DNA of 64,000 nucleotides from positions 5,642,001 through 5,706,000 of the forward strand of contig JBANDB010000003.1 in assembly GCA_037576215.1 (NCBI GenBank), given 5' to 3'. Numbering within the stretch: position 1 is the first letter of the stretch; the number at the start of each line of letters is the position of its first letter. This document shows positions 46,709 to 57,200 of this stretch, one piece after another. The notes beneath the pieces were generated by a model. The model saw nothing but the letters and a program-made list of their open reading frames with translations, was not told the origin of the DNA and made no database searches. Position numbers and translations under genes: made by a program. Origin of the DNA: Armillaria gallica (taxonomy: Eukaryota; Basidiomycota; Agaricomycetes; Agaricales; Physalacriaceae).

Positions 46709-47644
46709 CTAGACGGCGGTTTCTTTTACCTCCTCAATCGTTGAGAGGTTATCCTGTATATCCCAGTAAGTATTTGCACGTCGCAAAGACTCAGCTCGGG
46801 TTTTGGGCCGGGTAGGGCAGTCGCGCTTGAAGTGGCCTTTCTTGCCACATCCAAAGCATACCAAGTCGATACTCATCGGCTGTCCGCGTCCCCCGTAAGT
46901 CGTCCCTGTAGCTGTCATTGTCGTTGGTACAGGGGCTCTGGTTTGACCACCCTGTACAGGCATGGTCATCTTCTGTGATCGGGCTGGTGGCCCTGTCGTT
47001 CCTTCTGCCTGTTTGAGGCACCAGTTGAGATCGATTCGGAGTAGGCGGGCTTTCCACGCTGGGTAGTCGGTTGGCACGTCCCCGTCTGCCGAGTATATAG
47101 TATTTTTACTGGACTGTCGGGCAGCCTTTTTGATCTGGTGGAGCATAACTTGGTCGTTGTTTCGTACTCCGGCGTGGTAGGCCAGTTCTTCAAAGAGCTG
47201 GAAAAACTTGTTGCCATCCTTGTGTTCTGACTGCTTTAGCTTCTCCCACTGTGCATACTTTATCTGCGAGTCAGCATCCTTCCAGAACCTATTATTGAGC
47301 TCCGTCTGGAACTCATCGTAGGTTGGGTACTGCTGTTCCCTGTCCGCCGTCTTGCCTATGACTTGGGCGCACAACTGCCACCACCTTATGGCATCTCCTG
47401 CGAGTCGGGAGACGCAGAAGACGACCTTATGCGGGTGTTGGCGGAAGTGTCGGTTAAAGACGTCGAAGTGTAGCTCGCACTTTAGAAAGAAGCAAGCGAT
47501 GTCATCAGAGTCCCCTGTGAAATTGTCAACTTCTTTCAAGATTTTTGGCTTGAAGTCGTCGTAGGGGGCTACCGCTCCAGCTTGTAGTTCCCAAGGTATG
47601 GGCGGGTCTGGCATTGCCGGAGGTGCCGGGAAGCATGGGAGCAT
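46709..47644 (-). CDS. gag: Gag capsid and nucleocapsid of retrotransposon 2
   Basis: 311 residues. Capsid-like region starts near LKEVDNFTGDSDDIACFFLK and includes FQTELNNRFW-type helices; the zinc knuckle CFGCGKKGHFKRDC is near the C-terminus. Its ATG overlaps the TAA of the upstream ORF as TAATG, suggesting reinitiation, or that one gag ORF was split by a frame change. In element 1 both parts form one ORF. No internal stop. Confidence 0.8.
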   Translation of the reverse strand: MLPCFPAPPAMPDPPIPWELQAGAVAPYDDFKPKILKEVDNFTGDSDDIACFFLKCELHFDVFNRHFRQHPHKVVFCVSRLAGDAIRWWQLCAQVIGKTADREQQYPTYDEFQTELNNRFWKDADSQIKYAQWEKLKQSEHKDGNKFFQLFEELAYHAGVRNNDQVMLHQIKKAARQSSKNTIYSADGDVPTDYPAWKARLLRIDLNWCLKQAEGTTGPPARSQKMTMPVQGGQTRAPVPTTMTATGTTYGGRGQPMSIDLVCFGCGKKGHFKRDCPTRPKTRAESLRRANTYWDIQDNLSTIEEVKETAV

Positions 47645-48456
47645 TACCCGTACTGGTGCAGCGGGGGTTGCGGAGGTTGTGCAGGTTGCGCACCGCCTCC
47701 GCCGCCTCCTGCGCCTGCTCCATTAGCTCCGGCAAAGGGTAGATGTCCGCATTGGTATGTTCCTGGTGCGGCCTGCCTGGTGTTGTAGGCGAAGGTATTC
47801 GTTTCTCTGATCCGGGGGGGGGGGGGTACTGGTGGTTCATCTGGCATCGGTTCCTGGACCTTGATTTCCGGGGCAGCTCCTTCGTAAGGAGGGAATTTCT
47901 CGAATACGTCATCCGGGTGTATACTGTTCCACAGGAAGCGAGCGTTCCGCTCCGCTTCATACTGTAGAATCTCATCTGCTGGGAAACCTCTGTTTTTCCT
48001 CATAAAATAATCATTCCCGGCTTGGGTATTTCCCCAAACCAAGGAAAAGGGTAACTCGTAGGCGAAATAATTATAAAGGTTCATGAATATTGCTTGCCTT
48101 AATATAGCGGGAGTAGGGACTGAGGGGTCTTCTTCTGTTTCGTCGTAGAAGTAGATGGCGTCGGCTAGCGTCATCCGAACTGGAGTTGGCGCCCTAGATT
48201 GGCAGCTCGGTGGTCGACTCGGCAGAGAACGAACGGGGCTCGGGAGATGGGCCAGAGATTCCATCGAACTCTTCCTGCTCACTGCTCTCGAGACGGACCG
48301 TCTCCAGTCGCTTGTTGATCGTATATCTGGCGGCATCTCGGTCAATGCTCTCAACGGATCAGAGCGACGTGTTGGGGAAGGGAGTAGGAGGGTGGGGCGG
48401 TTGGTAGGTGATGGCGACCTCGTCGAGGTTCCTTCTGGTAGGGGTAGTAGACTCAC
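47644..48456 (-). CDS. N-terminal gag-region ORF of retrotransposon 2
   Basis: 270 residues, Pro/Arg/Ser-rich at first (RPTLLLPSPTRRSDPL), then an ordered segment (TLADAIYFYDETEED, IFMNLYNYFAYELPFSLVWG) and a Gly/Pro-rich end. It holds the place of the N-terminal half of gag in element 1. A run of 13 G at 47814-47826 encodes a proline stretch and is a likely site of slippage. The stop overlaps the next start (TAATG). Confidence 0.65.
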   Translation of the reverse strand: MSLLPLPEGTSTRSPSPTNRPTLLLPSPTRRSDPLRALTEMPPDIRSTSDWRRSVSRAVSRKSSMESLAHLPSPVRSLPSRPPSCQSRAPTPVRMTLADAIYFYDETEEDPSVPTPAILRQAIFMNLYNYFAYELPFSLVWGNTQAGNDYFMRKNRGFPADEILQYEAERNARFLWNSIHPDDVFEKFPPYEGAAPEIKVQEPMPDEPPVPPPPRIRETNTFAYNTRQAAPGTYQCGHLPFAGANGAGAGGGGGGAQPAQPPQPPLHQYG

Positions 48457-48482
48457 CCTCTGTGTTGACGGGAGAAGTCGGC

Positions 48483-48770
48483 TCAGGAACGTCCGTTTCT
48501 TCTTCGTTTCCTCACTGCCCAGGGAAGCTGTGGATCGGGATCGGTCGCTGTGGTACGGGTGTGTGGTACGGGTGCGAAGAGTCGGGGTGGCTGCTGCTCG
48601 AGCGGGATGCCATTGCTGTTATTTGTAATGACTGAGGGGGTCGTACGGTGTCTCTCTATTGGTTGTGCGGGTCTGTAGCGAAACCTGAGCGCAAGTATGA
48701 GAGCTATCGAGAGAAAGGTGGCGCTTGGTATTCCTAGTGCAATGGCTATGATACGGGCGTCGTCTTCCAT
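48483..48770 (-). CDS. Pre-gag ORF with one membrane segment (retrotransposon 2)
   Basis: 95 residues, MEDDARIIAIALGIPS.., directly after the primer site. It has a hydrophobic helix IIAIALGIPSATFLSIALIL followed by a basic turn (RFRYRPAQ), and a polar tail. The same place in element 1 holds two short membrane-segment ORFs. Sequence similarity between the two elements' ORFs is weak; position and topology are shared. Confidence 0.45.
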   Translation of the reverse strand: MEDDARIIAIALGIPSATFLSIALILALRFRYRPAQPIERHRTTPSVITNNSNGIPLEQQPPRLFAPVPHTRTTATDPDPQLPWAVRKRRRNGRS

Positions 48771-48798
48771 AGGGATCTGGGGGCGGGAGTAAGTAAGA

Positions 48799-48812
48799 AG
48801 CTTTGAGCTAAT
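48799..48812 (-). other. Primer-binding site of retrotransposon 2, self-complementary type
   Basis: Sense sequence ATTAGCTCAAAGCT, directly after the 5' LTR, identical in its core to that of element 1 and complementary to AGCTTTGAGCTAA inside its own LTR. Confidence 0.7.
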
Positions 48813-49278
48813 TGTAAGACCCGAACTGCAATCAAAGGTGAATAGATCGGCTGTATCGCGTTCGTACAGTCACCATCTAGCCCTTGGATGATTGCCGCCT
48901 GAGATGAACTGAATAGCGCTTAGCGAGAAGGAGTGTGTTTCGGTATGAATAAACTTTAGCTCAAAGCTAGGGAAATACAGGCTTTGAGTAAGCTACTTAT
49001 ATACTAAAGTGAGGGTCTGTAAATGGTACTAAGATGTGGCTGCCGTGTTAGAAAGTGAATAAGCCAAATACATGGTAGCCGAGAATAACACGTATCCAGT
49101 ACGTGTTTTGTACATGTCGCTTGGAATAACATATTGAGCACACGTTGACCGAGTGTGATGTGTTAGCGATGTGAAGATTTATGAAGACTCTCCGGGAGTC
49201 ACGGGTCTAAAGATAACAGGTGAGTAAGTATCTTATCTTATCTCAGATAAGATAAGATAAAACAAATAAATCGTAACA
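48813..49278 (-). repeat. LTR of retrotransposon 2 (5' LTR in element sense)
   Basis: Partner of 39402-39869. The self-priming box at 48956-48968 matches the primer-binding site exactly. A 2-bp CG deletion separates it from its partner (ACACGTATTG versus ACATATTG). Confidence 0.9.
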
Positions 49279-50479
49279 CGTGCGTTCATTGTACCTGTTC
49301 CAGTGCTCTTTGCGCAGTCACAGCCTCGAGACCCTTATAGCTCTTTGTTCCGATCTTGAATTTCTCAGTGTCATTGGTGTACAGTATGGTCACATCGTGA
49401 GCATCGTTTGTTTCTTAGTCTGTCCCCTCGGGTCGCTGATAATATGTACTAAGGTTATCCGGGGAGTTTGCACTCTGCGTATCGCTGTCGATAGGTGGCG
49501 TCGTGACAGCGGAATCACATCATTCCTTGCCGATGCTGTATCTTCACCTCCGCCTCCTTCGCTCAAGTCCTTGCGCATTGATTGTCCCGATTCCCTGCCC
49601 CGTGTTATTTCTACTGAGACGGATCTAGAGGGCACACCTCCTCTCTTGCACCAATTATTCATACCTGCTGGAAATCCCTCTTGCGTCGATTCCTATCTAC
49701 AAGGCGTGGAGGTGTACCCCCTCTGGCTTCGGCTCAACGGATTACAGAATCTCGACATACATTTATCCCACCATCTCAGTTACGTCTTTTCCAAAATTCC
49801 GGCGAGTGTTGGGTCCACTCTGATCAGCTTACACTTGTATTTTTGTACGTCATAATGTTCTTTGGGTGCGTGTGGGATCTCATGTTTTGTTTATCTTCTA
49901 AGCCCCTGCTATTCGCGTCGTTGGCCTCCATGCTTTAACATTGGATGGCTTTACTGCATTGGTCCGGCTCCAGATATCTGTATCCATTCGAGACCTGTTG
50001 CGGGTTCTTGAGTTGTGTTTATCTTGGACTTCCAGCGGCCGCGTATCCTCCGCTTCTGTGTTCCATCTTCACGTTCTCATGGGTTACACCCATCCCAAAG
50101 ACCTAGATCCTGTTCATATCTCGAACGCCATAGTTTCCGTGCTATCATCGTGTTCCGTCAACTCTTATCAGCAGTTCAAGGGTGTCTTTAAACTCACTCT
50201 TGTGTTTCCCGTGGACGGGCCTTACACAATGATTGGTGTACATTCCTTCAATACTGTATTACGGCTAATCAGGGATTCCGACGAGGTTGATGCGACAATC
50301 CCTCCCGTAGAGTCCGTAATTAGAAAGTCTTTCTTCATATCTGCATTAGACCGCCGTGTGTAGATGTCATATCTGACAATATGTCTTTAGTACCTTCAAT
50401 ATCGTTGTATTCAAATAAGTAATCCATTGGTGGATGTTAATTACTCTGCTCCTTGCGTACGGTTGCATAGTGTCTGTTG

Positions 50480-50670
50480 CTAATATGGGGTGGGGGCGTC
50501 GCTCTCACAGTATCCTTTACAATATCTATCATGGACCTCGTGTATGTCCTCCATAATCCCGGCCACAAGCGCACTTTGTCCGTTGCTGCGGCTTTATCGG
50601 AGGATAGTAATTTATGGTTTTTTGTGTAGATTGTATTAGGTACCATGGCGACACATTATTGATCCAAATA
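50480..50670 (+). pseudogene. Fragment of an F-box gene 3' end
   Basis: This stretch resembles the last exon of F-box A (27150-27340) base by base: GGGGGCGTC, TGTATGTC-TCCA, GTTGCTGCGGC, TCGGAGGATAGT and TACCATGG occur in the same order. It has an in-frame stop and a shortened VAAALSEDS block, so it is a dead partial copy. It lies between F-box C and F-box D and shows that the F-box cluster grew by local duplication. Confidence 0.7.
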
Positions 50671-51430
50671 ATTTTATATATTAATTATATTACAATATCT
50701 TATATTAATGTACCGTTGAATCCACGTGTACCTCATTCTGTCTCTGTTGCTTCCGCTTTATATCCTCGAACACTTTTCTCTCTCCACCTGGCATGTCCTC
50801 GCCATCCTTCCACCCATATGCTCCTTCGCTTATGTTTATCCCTGGTACCATCGCACATTCACTTCTCTTGCTATGAATTCTGCTGGGTATGTGGGGGCTG
50901 AATTAAAATAAAACCCTAACAAACAAACACACACAGTGGATGGCACTTCCTCGCCCTCGTCGTCGGTGTCAGTATCGTCGATCCTTCGAGGATTTTATTA
51001 GACTGAATTATCTCTTCATGCGTTCTGTTTAGATTGATCCTCTTTGCTCTGATTATTTTGATATGGTTTGGTTCTGACATTTTTAATATCTTTCCTTATC
51101 ATTTCTTCGTTGATTTGCTTCTTCATGGTGTTTGAATGGCAACCTGTCATGCGAGTCCGATCTTCCCTTTCAACATGTATCGTCGCGCGCGTTGTTGCTT
51201 CAAGTTGGAGTCGTGTCTGTCGCCTTTCCATATTCGTCACGACAGAATCTTGTACGTTGTATTAAGAGTCTGCCATGAATCGTTCCATGTCTCTTGTGGT
51301 GTCTTCTGTACTTCCCCACCCTCTTTTCTCCCATTCCCTTGTCTACTTCGTCTTGATTCTGTTCTGTTGTGTTTTTGCTTTTTTATTTTTGCTCAGTCCA
51401 ACTTGTCTTCGTGCGTGTCGGTTTATATTA
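50671..51430. promoter_or_regulatory. Upstream region of F-box gene D
   Basis: AT- and CT-rich spacer. TTATATTAATG abuts the start codon of F-box D. No convincing ORF. Confidence 0.35.
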
Positions 51431-53338
51431 ATGGACGTGTCCGAAGAAGACTATATCCTCGCCTCACCATCTCCTGTGTGTTTTATTTGAATCTGTCGTG
51501 ACTCTTGTGCTGACTCTACTTCCAGTTCGATGTATCGGTTTACACCGAACTCCTAGATCTCGTTATGTATGCCGAAGCTGGTCTCGGTATTGCTGAAGTT
51601 GTCTCTTCGTACGATGATGGTGTGTCCTACATGCTGCAGTACTGTCCTCCATACTGACTCTGATTATCTCTTAGGTTCGCACCTCTATTTCCGGTATCAG
51701 TCGTCTTATCTGTCTCTGCTCTCAACCGACCTAGGAAACCGGTTGTATTCTTCCATGCTCGAATTCATCTGGCTCTTCGAACTGTGGTATCCGTGAGCGG
51801 TGAAAACTGCGTCGACCATCCTGCGGTCACAATCCTTCCACACCGAAATCTCCTCTGTTCACAAGTCTGGTACATTACCCCTCAAAATACTCGAGATCGT
51901 ATTCACGTTCGTGCGTCATCGTGATCTCCTTGTATACCAGTGCATCAGCCAGGACTGGTGCATCGCTGCCAGTCAGTTCTCGCACTCATCTATCAAGTTC
52001 AAGATGAGAGGAGGGTGGCAGCTCACGCTTGACACTCCTGAGAAGCGATGTGAGGCAGAAGCGTATGCCTTTGCATCCAAGCTGGTGCTACTTCAAGGCG
52101 CTCGCCGCCGACGGTTCGAGGGTTGGATTCGTGACATCTCTTACAGCAACTGGCCATGCTTTATCGCCCCTTCTTTTTATCTGGTCCTTCCATGTGTGCG
52201 TGGGGTTACCATCCGTGGCTCTCATTGTTCTCTTCGGAACTATCCCGTCATCCGATACCCGTACATTCTTCCTCGACGCATCGAGACCGTGACGCTCGTT
52301 CGCTGTTCGCTGAGGGGTCACAGTGTTGAGACTTTCCTGTCTTTATGCGAGAATATCTCTTCCTTGGTGTTGCATTTGGTTTTTTATGGCCATCTCATAT
52401 GTTCTTTCTGGATTGCCTGAATGTGTATATGCTCACCAACTGTCATTGTTACTTGTGTAGGTACCTCCTCGTTCCCTCGACACTCTCGGTATGGATGAGT
52501 GGAGATCCGAACGTGGCATCACCAGCATGCTTCGACGATTGGTTCTGTCCGATATTCCTCCTACTTTACGCGCACTTTCCATTGATTTCCCCATGGAGGT
52601 CAGCCCAATATTGTCGTCCTATGTCGATGAAAGGGGTACCCCCCCTTTGCTGCTGCAGCTTTTCCCGCTCTCTCCTGAGGGTTTGGGCATAGAAGCGTTT
52701 CTACTACTGGGAGAGGTTTACCCCTTTCGACTTCGCACCAATTCATTAGAAGAGTTGTCTGCACACGTCAGTCCTCATGTCGTGTACATGCTGCCTTCCA
52801 TCGCGGAGTTCGCCGGTAACAGTATCACGACACTGAGATTGTCATTCCGTATGTCTTTGTCTGTCCATTGCTAACAGGTTCAATGTGTTCTGACGTGTCG
52901 TTTGTTCTAGCCACTACGAGACGATCGCCTCTTCCGCACGTCTTCGACCTCAGTGACTTCCATCACCTTACCCGTCTCCGTATCAACGTGGACGTGCTGG
53001 ACCTACGATCTATCCTCGCAGGGTGTGCGTCTTGGGTATCCAAGTGTAGATCGCTACCCAGTTCCGAGTTCGAACTCGTAGTGGCACATCGGGCTGATCA
53101 ACTTGCACTTATGACGCCTGCTCTCCGTTTGTCACTGCTTTTACCTGTGTTGGCAGGTACTTCAGATAATTCCGGTCGCTCCTTGCATGGGACCTTTCGC
53201 TTTACTTTGGCTGGTCATGGCAGTATATCGGACATCGATTCAGTGATTGTAGTCGTTCTCTTCGCCCTCGAGAGGCTGAAAATGTGTGAGGCAGTGACAG
53301 CAACCATTGCAGATCTCTTATGTACCGGCCCGGAGTAA
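51431..53338 (+). pseudogene. F-box protein D, with one in-frame TGA
   Basis: Exon 1 is 45 nt (51431-51475, MDVSEEDYILASPSP), the same length as in F-box C. It splices to FDVSVYTELLDLVMYAEAG (51536) and then to SHLYFRYQSSYLSLLS. A TGA at 51794-51796 (LWYP-stop-AVKTAST) lies in the same frame as the long downstream part. The F-box is LPLKILEIVFTFVRHRDLL with ISQDWCIAASQF. The C-terminal part continues as in A and C: FIAPSFYLVLPCVRGVTIRG, TVTLVRCSLRGHSVETFL, SFRMSLSV, ending LLCTGPE at 53338 after two introns. Apart from the stop it looks complete, so the break may be recent; CGA to TGA is the simplest cause. No splice pair removing the stop was seen. As an SCF adaptor it would bind Skp1. Confidence 0.75.
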
Positions 53339-54294
53339 ACAGCGCTAGTGTACGCGTGGCTACGGTTATATTACTCAGTTATCTTGAAAAAAAAATTTTG
53401 CCTTATTTGATTTTGGTATTGATTTTAAATAGTAATCTAATTGATTGTTTGTATAACTAAGCTATTCGCCCTTTTCACCTTCTCTTTTGACCCCCCAACG
53501 TGCCCGCTAGCACCTACACCATTATCTGTACGCTTATACGAGCGTGATGTGGCTGTCTGTGCTCAGGCTCATCTGTGTTGTGTGTTCTGTATTCATCGCT
53601 ATACTGGCGTGCACAGTACCTGTACGTCTTCAGCATTCTCGCATATCGTACGTCCGTCCGTTGACGTGTCTGCAGTCTTTGTACTGCGTGGTTAGCGGAC
53701 GACCGTGTCCTATGACGCCCGTCATCAGTACCTTCCCGTGCATTGGTGTGTGTCATTCCTTTCGCGGAGGTCTCTTGCGCTAAATCCCGATGTGCAGCAC
53801 ATGCGTTTGAAAATGTTTATGGTGGGGGTATTCTGATTTGTGCCCTTATCGGTGCTGTAGTGTCTCTTCTCAAACGCCTACGTCCTTGTGAGACAACCTC
53901 ATTATGCCTGTTTTTATTTGTCGACGCTGATCATTGTTTCTTTGTTTCTTTACTGTCTGCTGCAACCCTTGCCTTTGATGCGTGCATACTTGACGCGCCA
54001 GCTGCATTGGTTCTTCTTGTACGCCTTGACACTTCAATGCCCCGTGTCCGCCCAGACGGGTATTTGTTGGAATTTAGGTTCTGGCGGTTCGGGAGGGCAG
54101 CGCAGTGGACTCGAAGGACGGTATATTCTGTCGTACAGTATAGGGACAGTGGGGGTTCGGAGTCAAGTAACGATAGGTACGAAATGTCAAAGTTTGAAGT
54201 AAGCGGTAAATAGGTATAAATAGAAAGTGGCGTTAAAGCCGTGAAAACCAAATCTCAACAGTATTACCAGCCTATCTGCCCACATGGGTGTATC
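53339..54294. promoter_or_regulatory. Upstream region of the Rep-helicase gene
   Basis: About 0.95 kb without a convincing gene; AT-rich around 53385-53450. A TATA box (GTATAAATAG, about 54214-54223) lies about 75 bp upstream of the first in-frame ATG at 54295 and probably drives the Rep-helicase. Confidence 0.5.
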
Positions 54295-57200
54295 ATGCGT
54301 GGTCTCTGCGAATGTTCTGTCTCAAATTATCACACCTCTAGTCGTCATGTGTCTTTTTGTTTGCTTCGTCTTGTGGTTTACATACTGTACACCTGTTTCT
54401 GCATACCATCACGAGTAGTGCAAACGTTGAAGCAAATGGCTCCATTGTATGTCCTGCATATGTGTGGACGATGCTCTGCACTTGTGCGATGTACATGCTC
54501 TGTCTGTAAATTCCATTCTTCTTGTGCTCGTATCGGAGGCAGTCGTGGTGCTCATCTGTTCGTGTCGAGCGAAGTCCTCTCTCCCTATATATGCAGTAAT
54601 AATGCCGAACCCGAACACGTCGGTCTCGCCCCCTCTGTGAAATATAGGTATCATGGACATGTGTTGAAGTCTGCGGTCGACTTGTCCAACGATTCCCTCG
54701 TTGCTGTCCACGTACCCATTGGTAAGATTGCGTCTAGTATAACGGTCCACAAACTGCGTGCTATCATTCTCATTCACGACACTGATCTCACTTCTCGAAG
54801 CTCTAAACGTGTTATGATTGATGCTCTGCAAGAACATCATTGTCCTGCATGTGATACGCATGTCACTCTGTTCAAGGTGGTGCCTATATTCGGGAACAAT
54901 GTTAAGTCTTCTAAGGCACCCACTACCGCGACCGCAAGCACTGTCCCCCCCCTATCAGAGTCTGCATTCCCTCCTCCTGTGCTGAATAACGCGCGTGAGG
55001 CATCTATTATACGGTCTTGTGCTGATGCTATGCAACCCTCTCAGTTCAAAGAGGCCGGATGTACCATATGTGGACAGCTCAAACCCTTTAATCAACTGAG
55101 TCCTGCTCGCCATGTCGCTCGGTTCTTCTCTATTCTAGAGAACAACAATTGTACCAGGAAAGAGCGATTCTCTGATAATGATCCCATTAAACCTTTGCCT
55201 GGACCTGTCCTTGATCTGAAGTCAGACTTGATCTGTCTACCGTGTAGAGCGTCCGTCCGTAAGGGTGTAGTTCCTAAGCACGCGCTCGCTCGTAATCTCT
55301 GGTTGGGGGATGTGCCTGACGTACTTTCTCGACTGTCGTTCATGGAACGAATACTCGTTTCTCGTGTTCGGCACAGCTGTTGTTTTGTACGGGTCGCTCT
55401 CTCTGCCCATCCGGATCTTGGCTCGAGGAAGATGATATCCCACGTCGTTGCATTCGAGTCTCCGGTCTCCAAGGTCTACTCCGTATTACCTCCACCAAGG
55501 GACGAACTCGACGAGGTGCTGGCTGTCATCTTCACCGGACCGTCCGCACCCACTGAAGACGATATGAAGCGAACCCCCCTACTGGTGCGGCACAAAAACA
55601 TTGTGGATGCACTAGGCTGGTTGCAACTCAACCATTGTGACTACGATGACGTGGAGGTCTCCATGGACAACCTCGCAATGTATGAAGATGGCAAGTCGCC
55701 TGTCACGGTTGTGTATAAGGATCAGCAGAGTAATAAGGTTCCCGAAGGTACCAGTGTTTTTGACAACGAAGAGGTGGACGGTACTACGCACGGACCTTGT
55801 CTGGTTGTTGTGCATGGACTAGTCGGCGAGCGTCTCGACACCCTTCCCATCAAGACCCAGAAAGCGATGGCTACTCGACATTTCAAGGCGAACTGCGGCG
55901 TTCTCGCTGTGGGGCACGCAGAGACACCGGAATCCATATATAATAATCCGAATTTATATCCGTCGATGTTTCCTTGGCTGTTTCCATATGGTTTCGGTGG
56001 GGTCGGTTCGACTGATCTATCAGACCAGGCTCACAAATGATGGCTTCTCATGTATCATGATAAGTGCTTTCAGGTTGACATCGGCTTTCCTTTCGTTGCA
56101 TTTAGTCACGAGCAGATTCGGGCGAGTACGACAGGCGGATTTCTGCTCACGTCCAAGGATAAGTTCTTTGACATATCTGAAAGACTAATGCGGGTCGACG
56201 AGACTGTACTGGAGACCCTTTCTGATAGGATGAAAGCAGGAGAAACAGTTGTGCCCGCTACGCCAGCAGAGAAGGATTGTTTTCAGTTGATAAATGATCT
56301 CGACCATGTGGCATACAAGGTACAGGGGTCGCTCACCTCGAAGAAGTACATGCGTAATGAAGCATATTCATTGATGGCCGCGGAAGGTGCACCGTCTTGG
56401 TATTTTACTATGGCTCCTTCTGATCACAATCATCCTATATGTGTGTATTGGGCTGGTCACAATATTGAATTTGATCCTGTGCCTTTGGGTGAACGGGAAC
56501 GGGTTCATGCCGTGACCAGCAATCCGGTAGCGGCAGCTCGATTTTTTAACTTCATGGTAAACTTGTTCATCGTGCATGTGCTTCGACCCGGAGACGATGT
56601 TATCCCTGGCTTGTTCGGAAACACTGCTGCGTACTACGGGACTGTCGAACAACAAGGACGGCTCACATTGCATATTCACATGATAATATGGCTATACAAT
56701 TGCCTTAGCCCTCAGCAGGTGAAAGAAAGGTTGCTCGCCGGAGACTCTGTCTTTCAGCAGGAACTCATCGCGTATCTAGATAGCGTCCATAAGGGAGATT
56801 ACTTCAACGGTCCTCAGACTACCGTCACCGACATTCGCCATGCTGAGAAGTTGGAGCCTGGTTACCATGAGCACACCGATGTACTGCCTATTCCTCCTCC
56901 TTCTCATTGCGACGTGGACAGATGCGGCGATTGTGCTAAAGGGGACACAACTGATACCTGGTGGACATACTTCAGACGCGTGGTAGATGTCATCGTGAAC
57001 AAATGTAACGTCCACTCGTGTCATAGCAATACTTGGGCTGACGGTACCCTGAAAGGTAATGCGAACGCTAAAGGTTGCAAGGACAACAAATGGAAGCGAT
57101 GTAAAGCCAGGTTTCCTCGTAAGATCGTTAAAGAGAGCAACGTAGACGACAGTGGACATGTTAACCTCAAGAAGTCCGAAGAGTGGATAAACACCTTTGC

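Larger units (their letters stand above)
39402..49278 (-). mobile_element. Ty3/gypsy chromovirus retrotransposon 2 (about 9.9 kb)
   Basis: Minus orientation. LTRs of about 468 and 466 bp start TGTAAGACCC and end ATCGTAACA. The target duplication CGTGC is exact (39397-39401 and 49279-49283). LTRs differ by about 11 transitions and one 2-bp gap by eye count. It is a different family from element 1 (different LTR sequence) but shares LTR end motif, GATAAGATAA repeats, primer-site sequence and gene order. It is inserted in F-box gene C. Confidence 0.92.
30196..50363 (+). pseudogene. F-box protein C, split by two gypsy retrotransposons
   Basis: Three pieces make one gene: 30196-30857, 39202-39401 and 49279-50363. 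Exon 1 (45 nt) splices to FTLDMAWELLDLVDSF and then to MHPYFVFQSSMIYLVTHGG. The F-box is PYIFPPELMEHIFRYVDHKD, then RTVSQAWCLS. Piece 1 breaks in ALVASL; piece 2 resumes with AFTCAAARWQFIGWVH and stops at LLPDCV; piece 3 resumes with RSLYLFQCSLRSHSLETLI. The paralogue F-box D runs through the same places with SKLVLLQGARRRRFEGWI and ETVTLVRCSLRGHSVET, which confirms the order. Splicing out the elements and one copy of each target repeat leaves the frame open at both joins. Before the insertions it was an SCF-type F-box gene; now it can hardly make a full protein. The third piece ends SALDRRV. Confidence 0.85.

Noticed and set aside
54241..54294. Start of the Rep-helicase at 54241
   Set aside because: That codon is GTG and lies very close to the TATA box; the first in-frame ATG is 54295.
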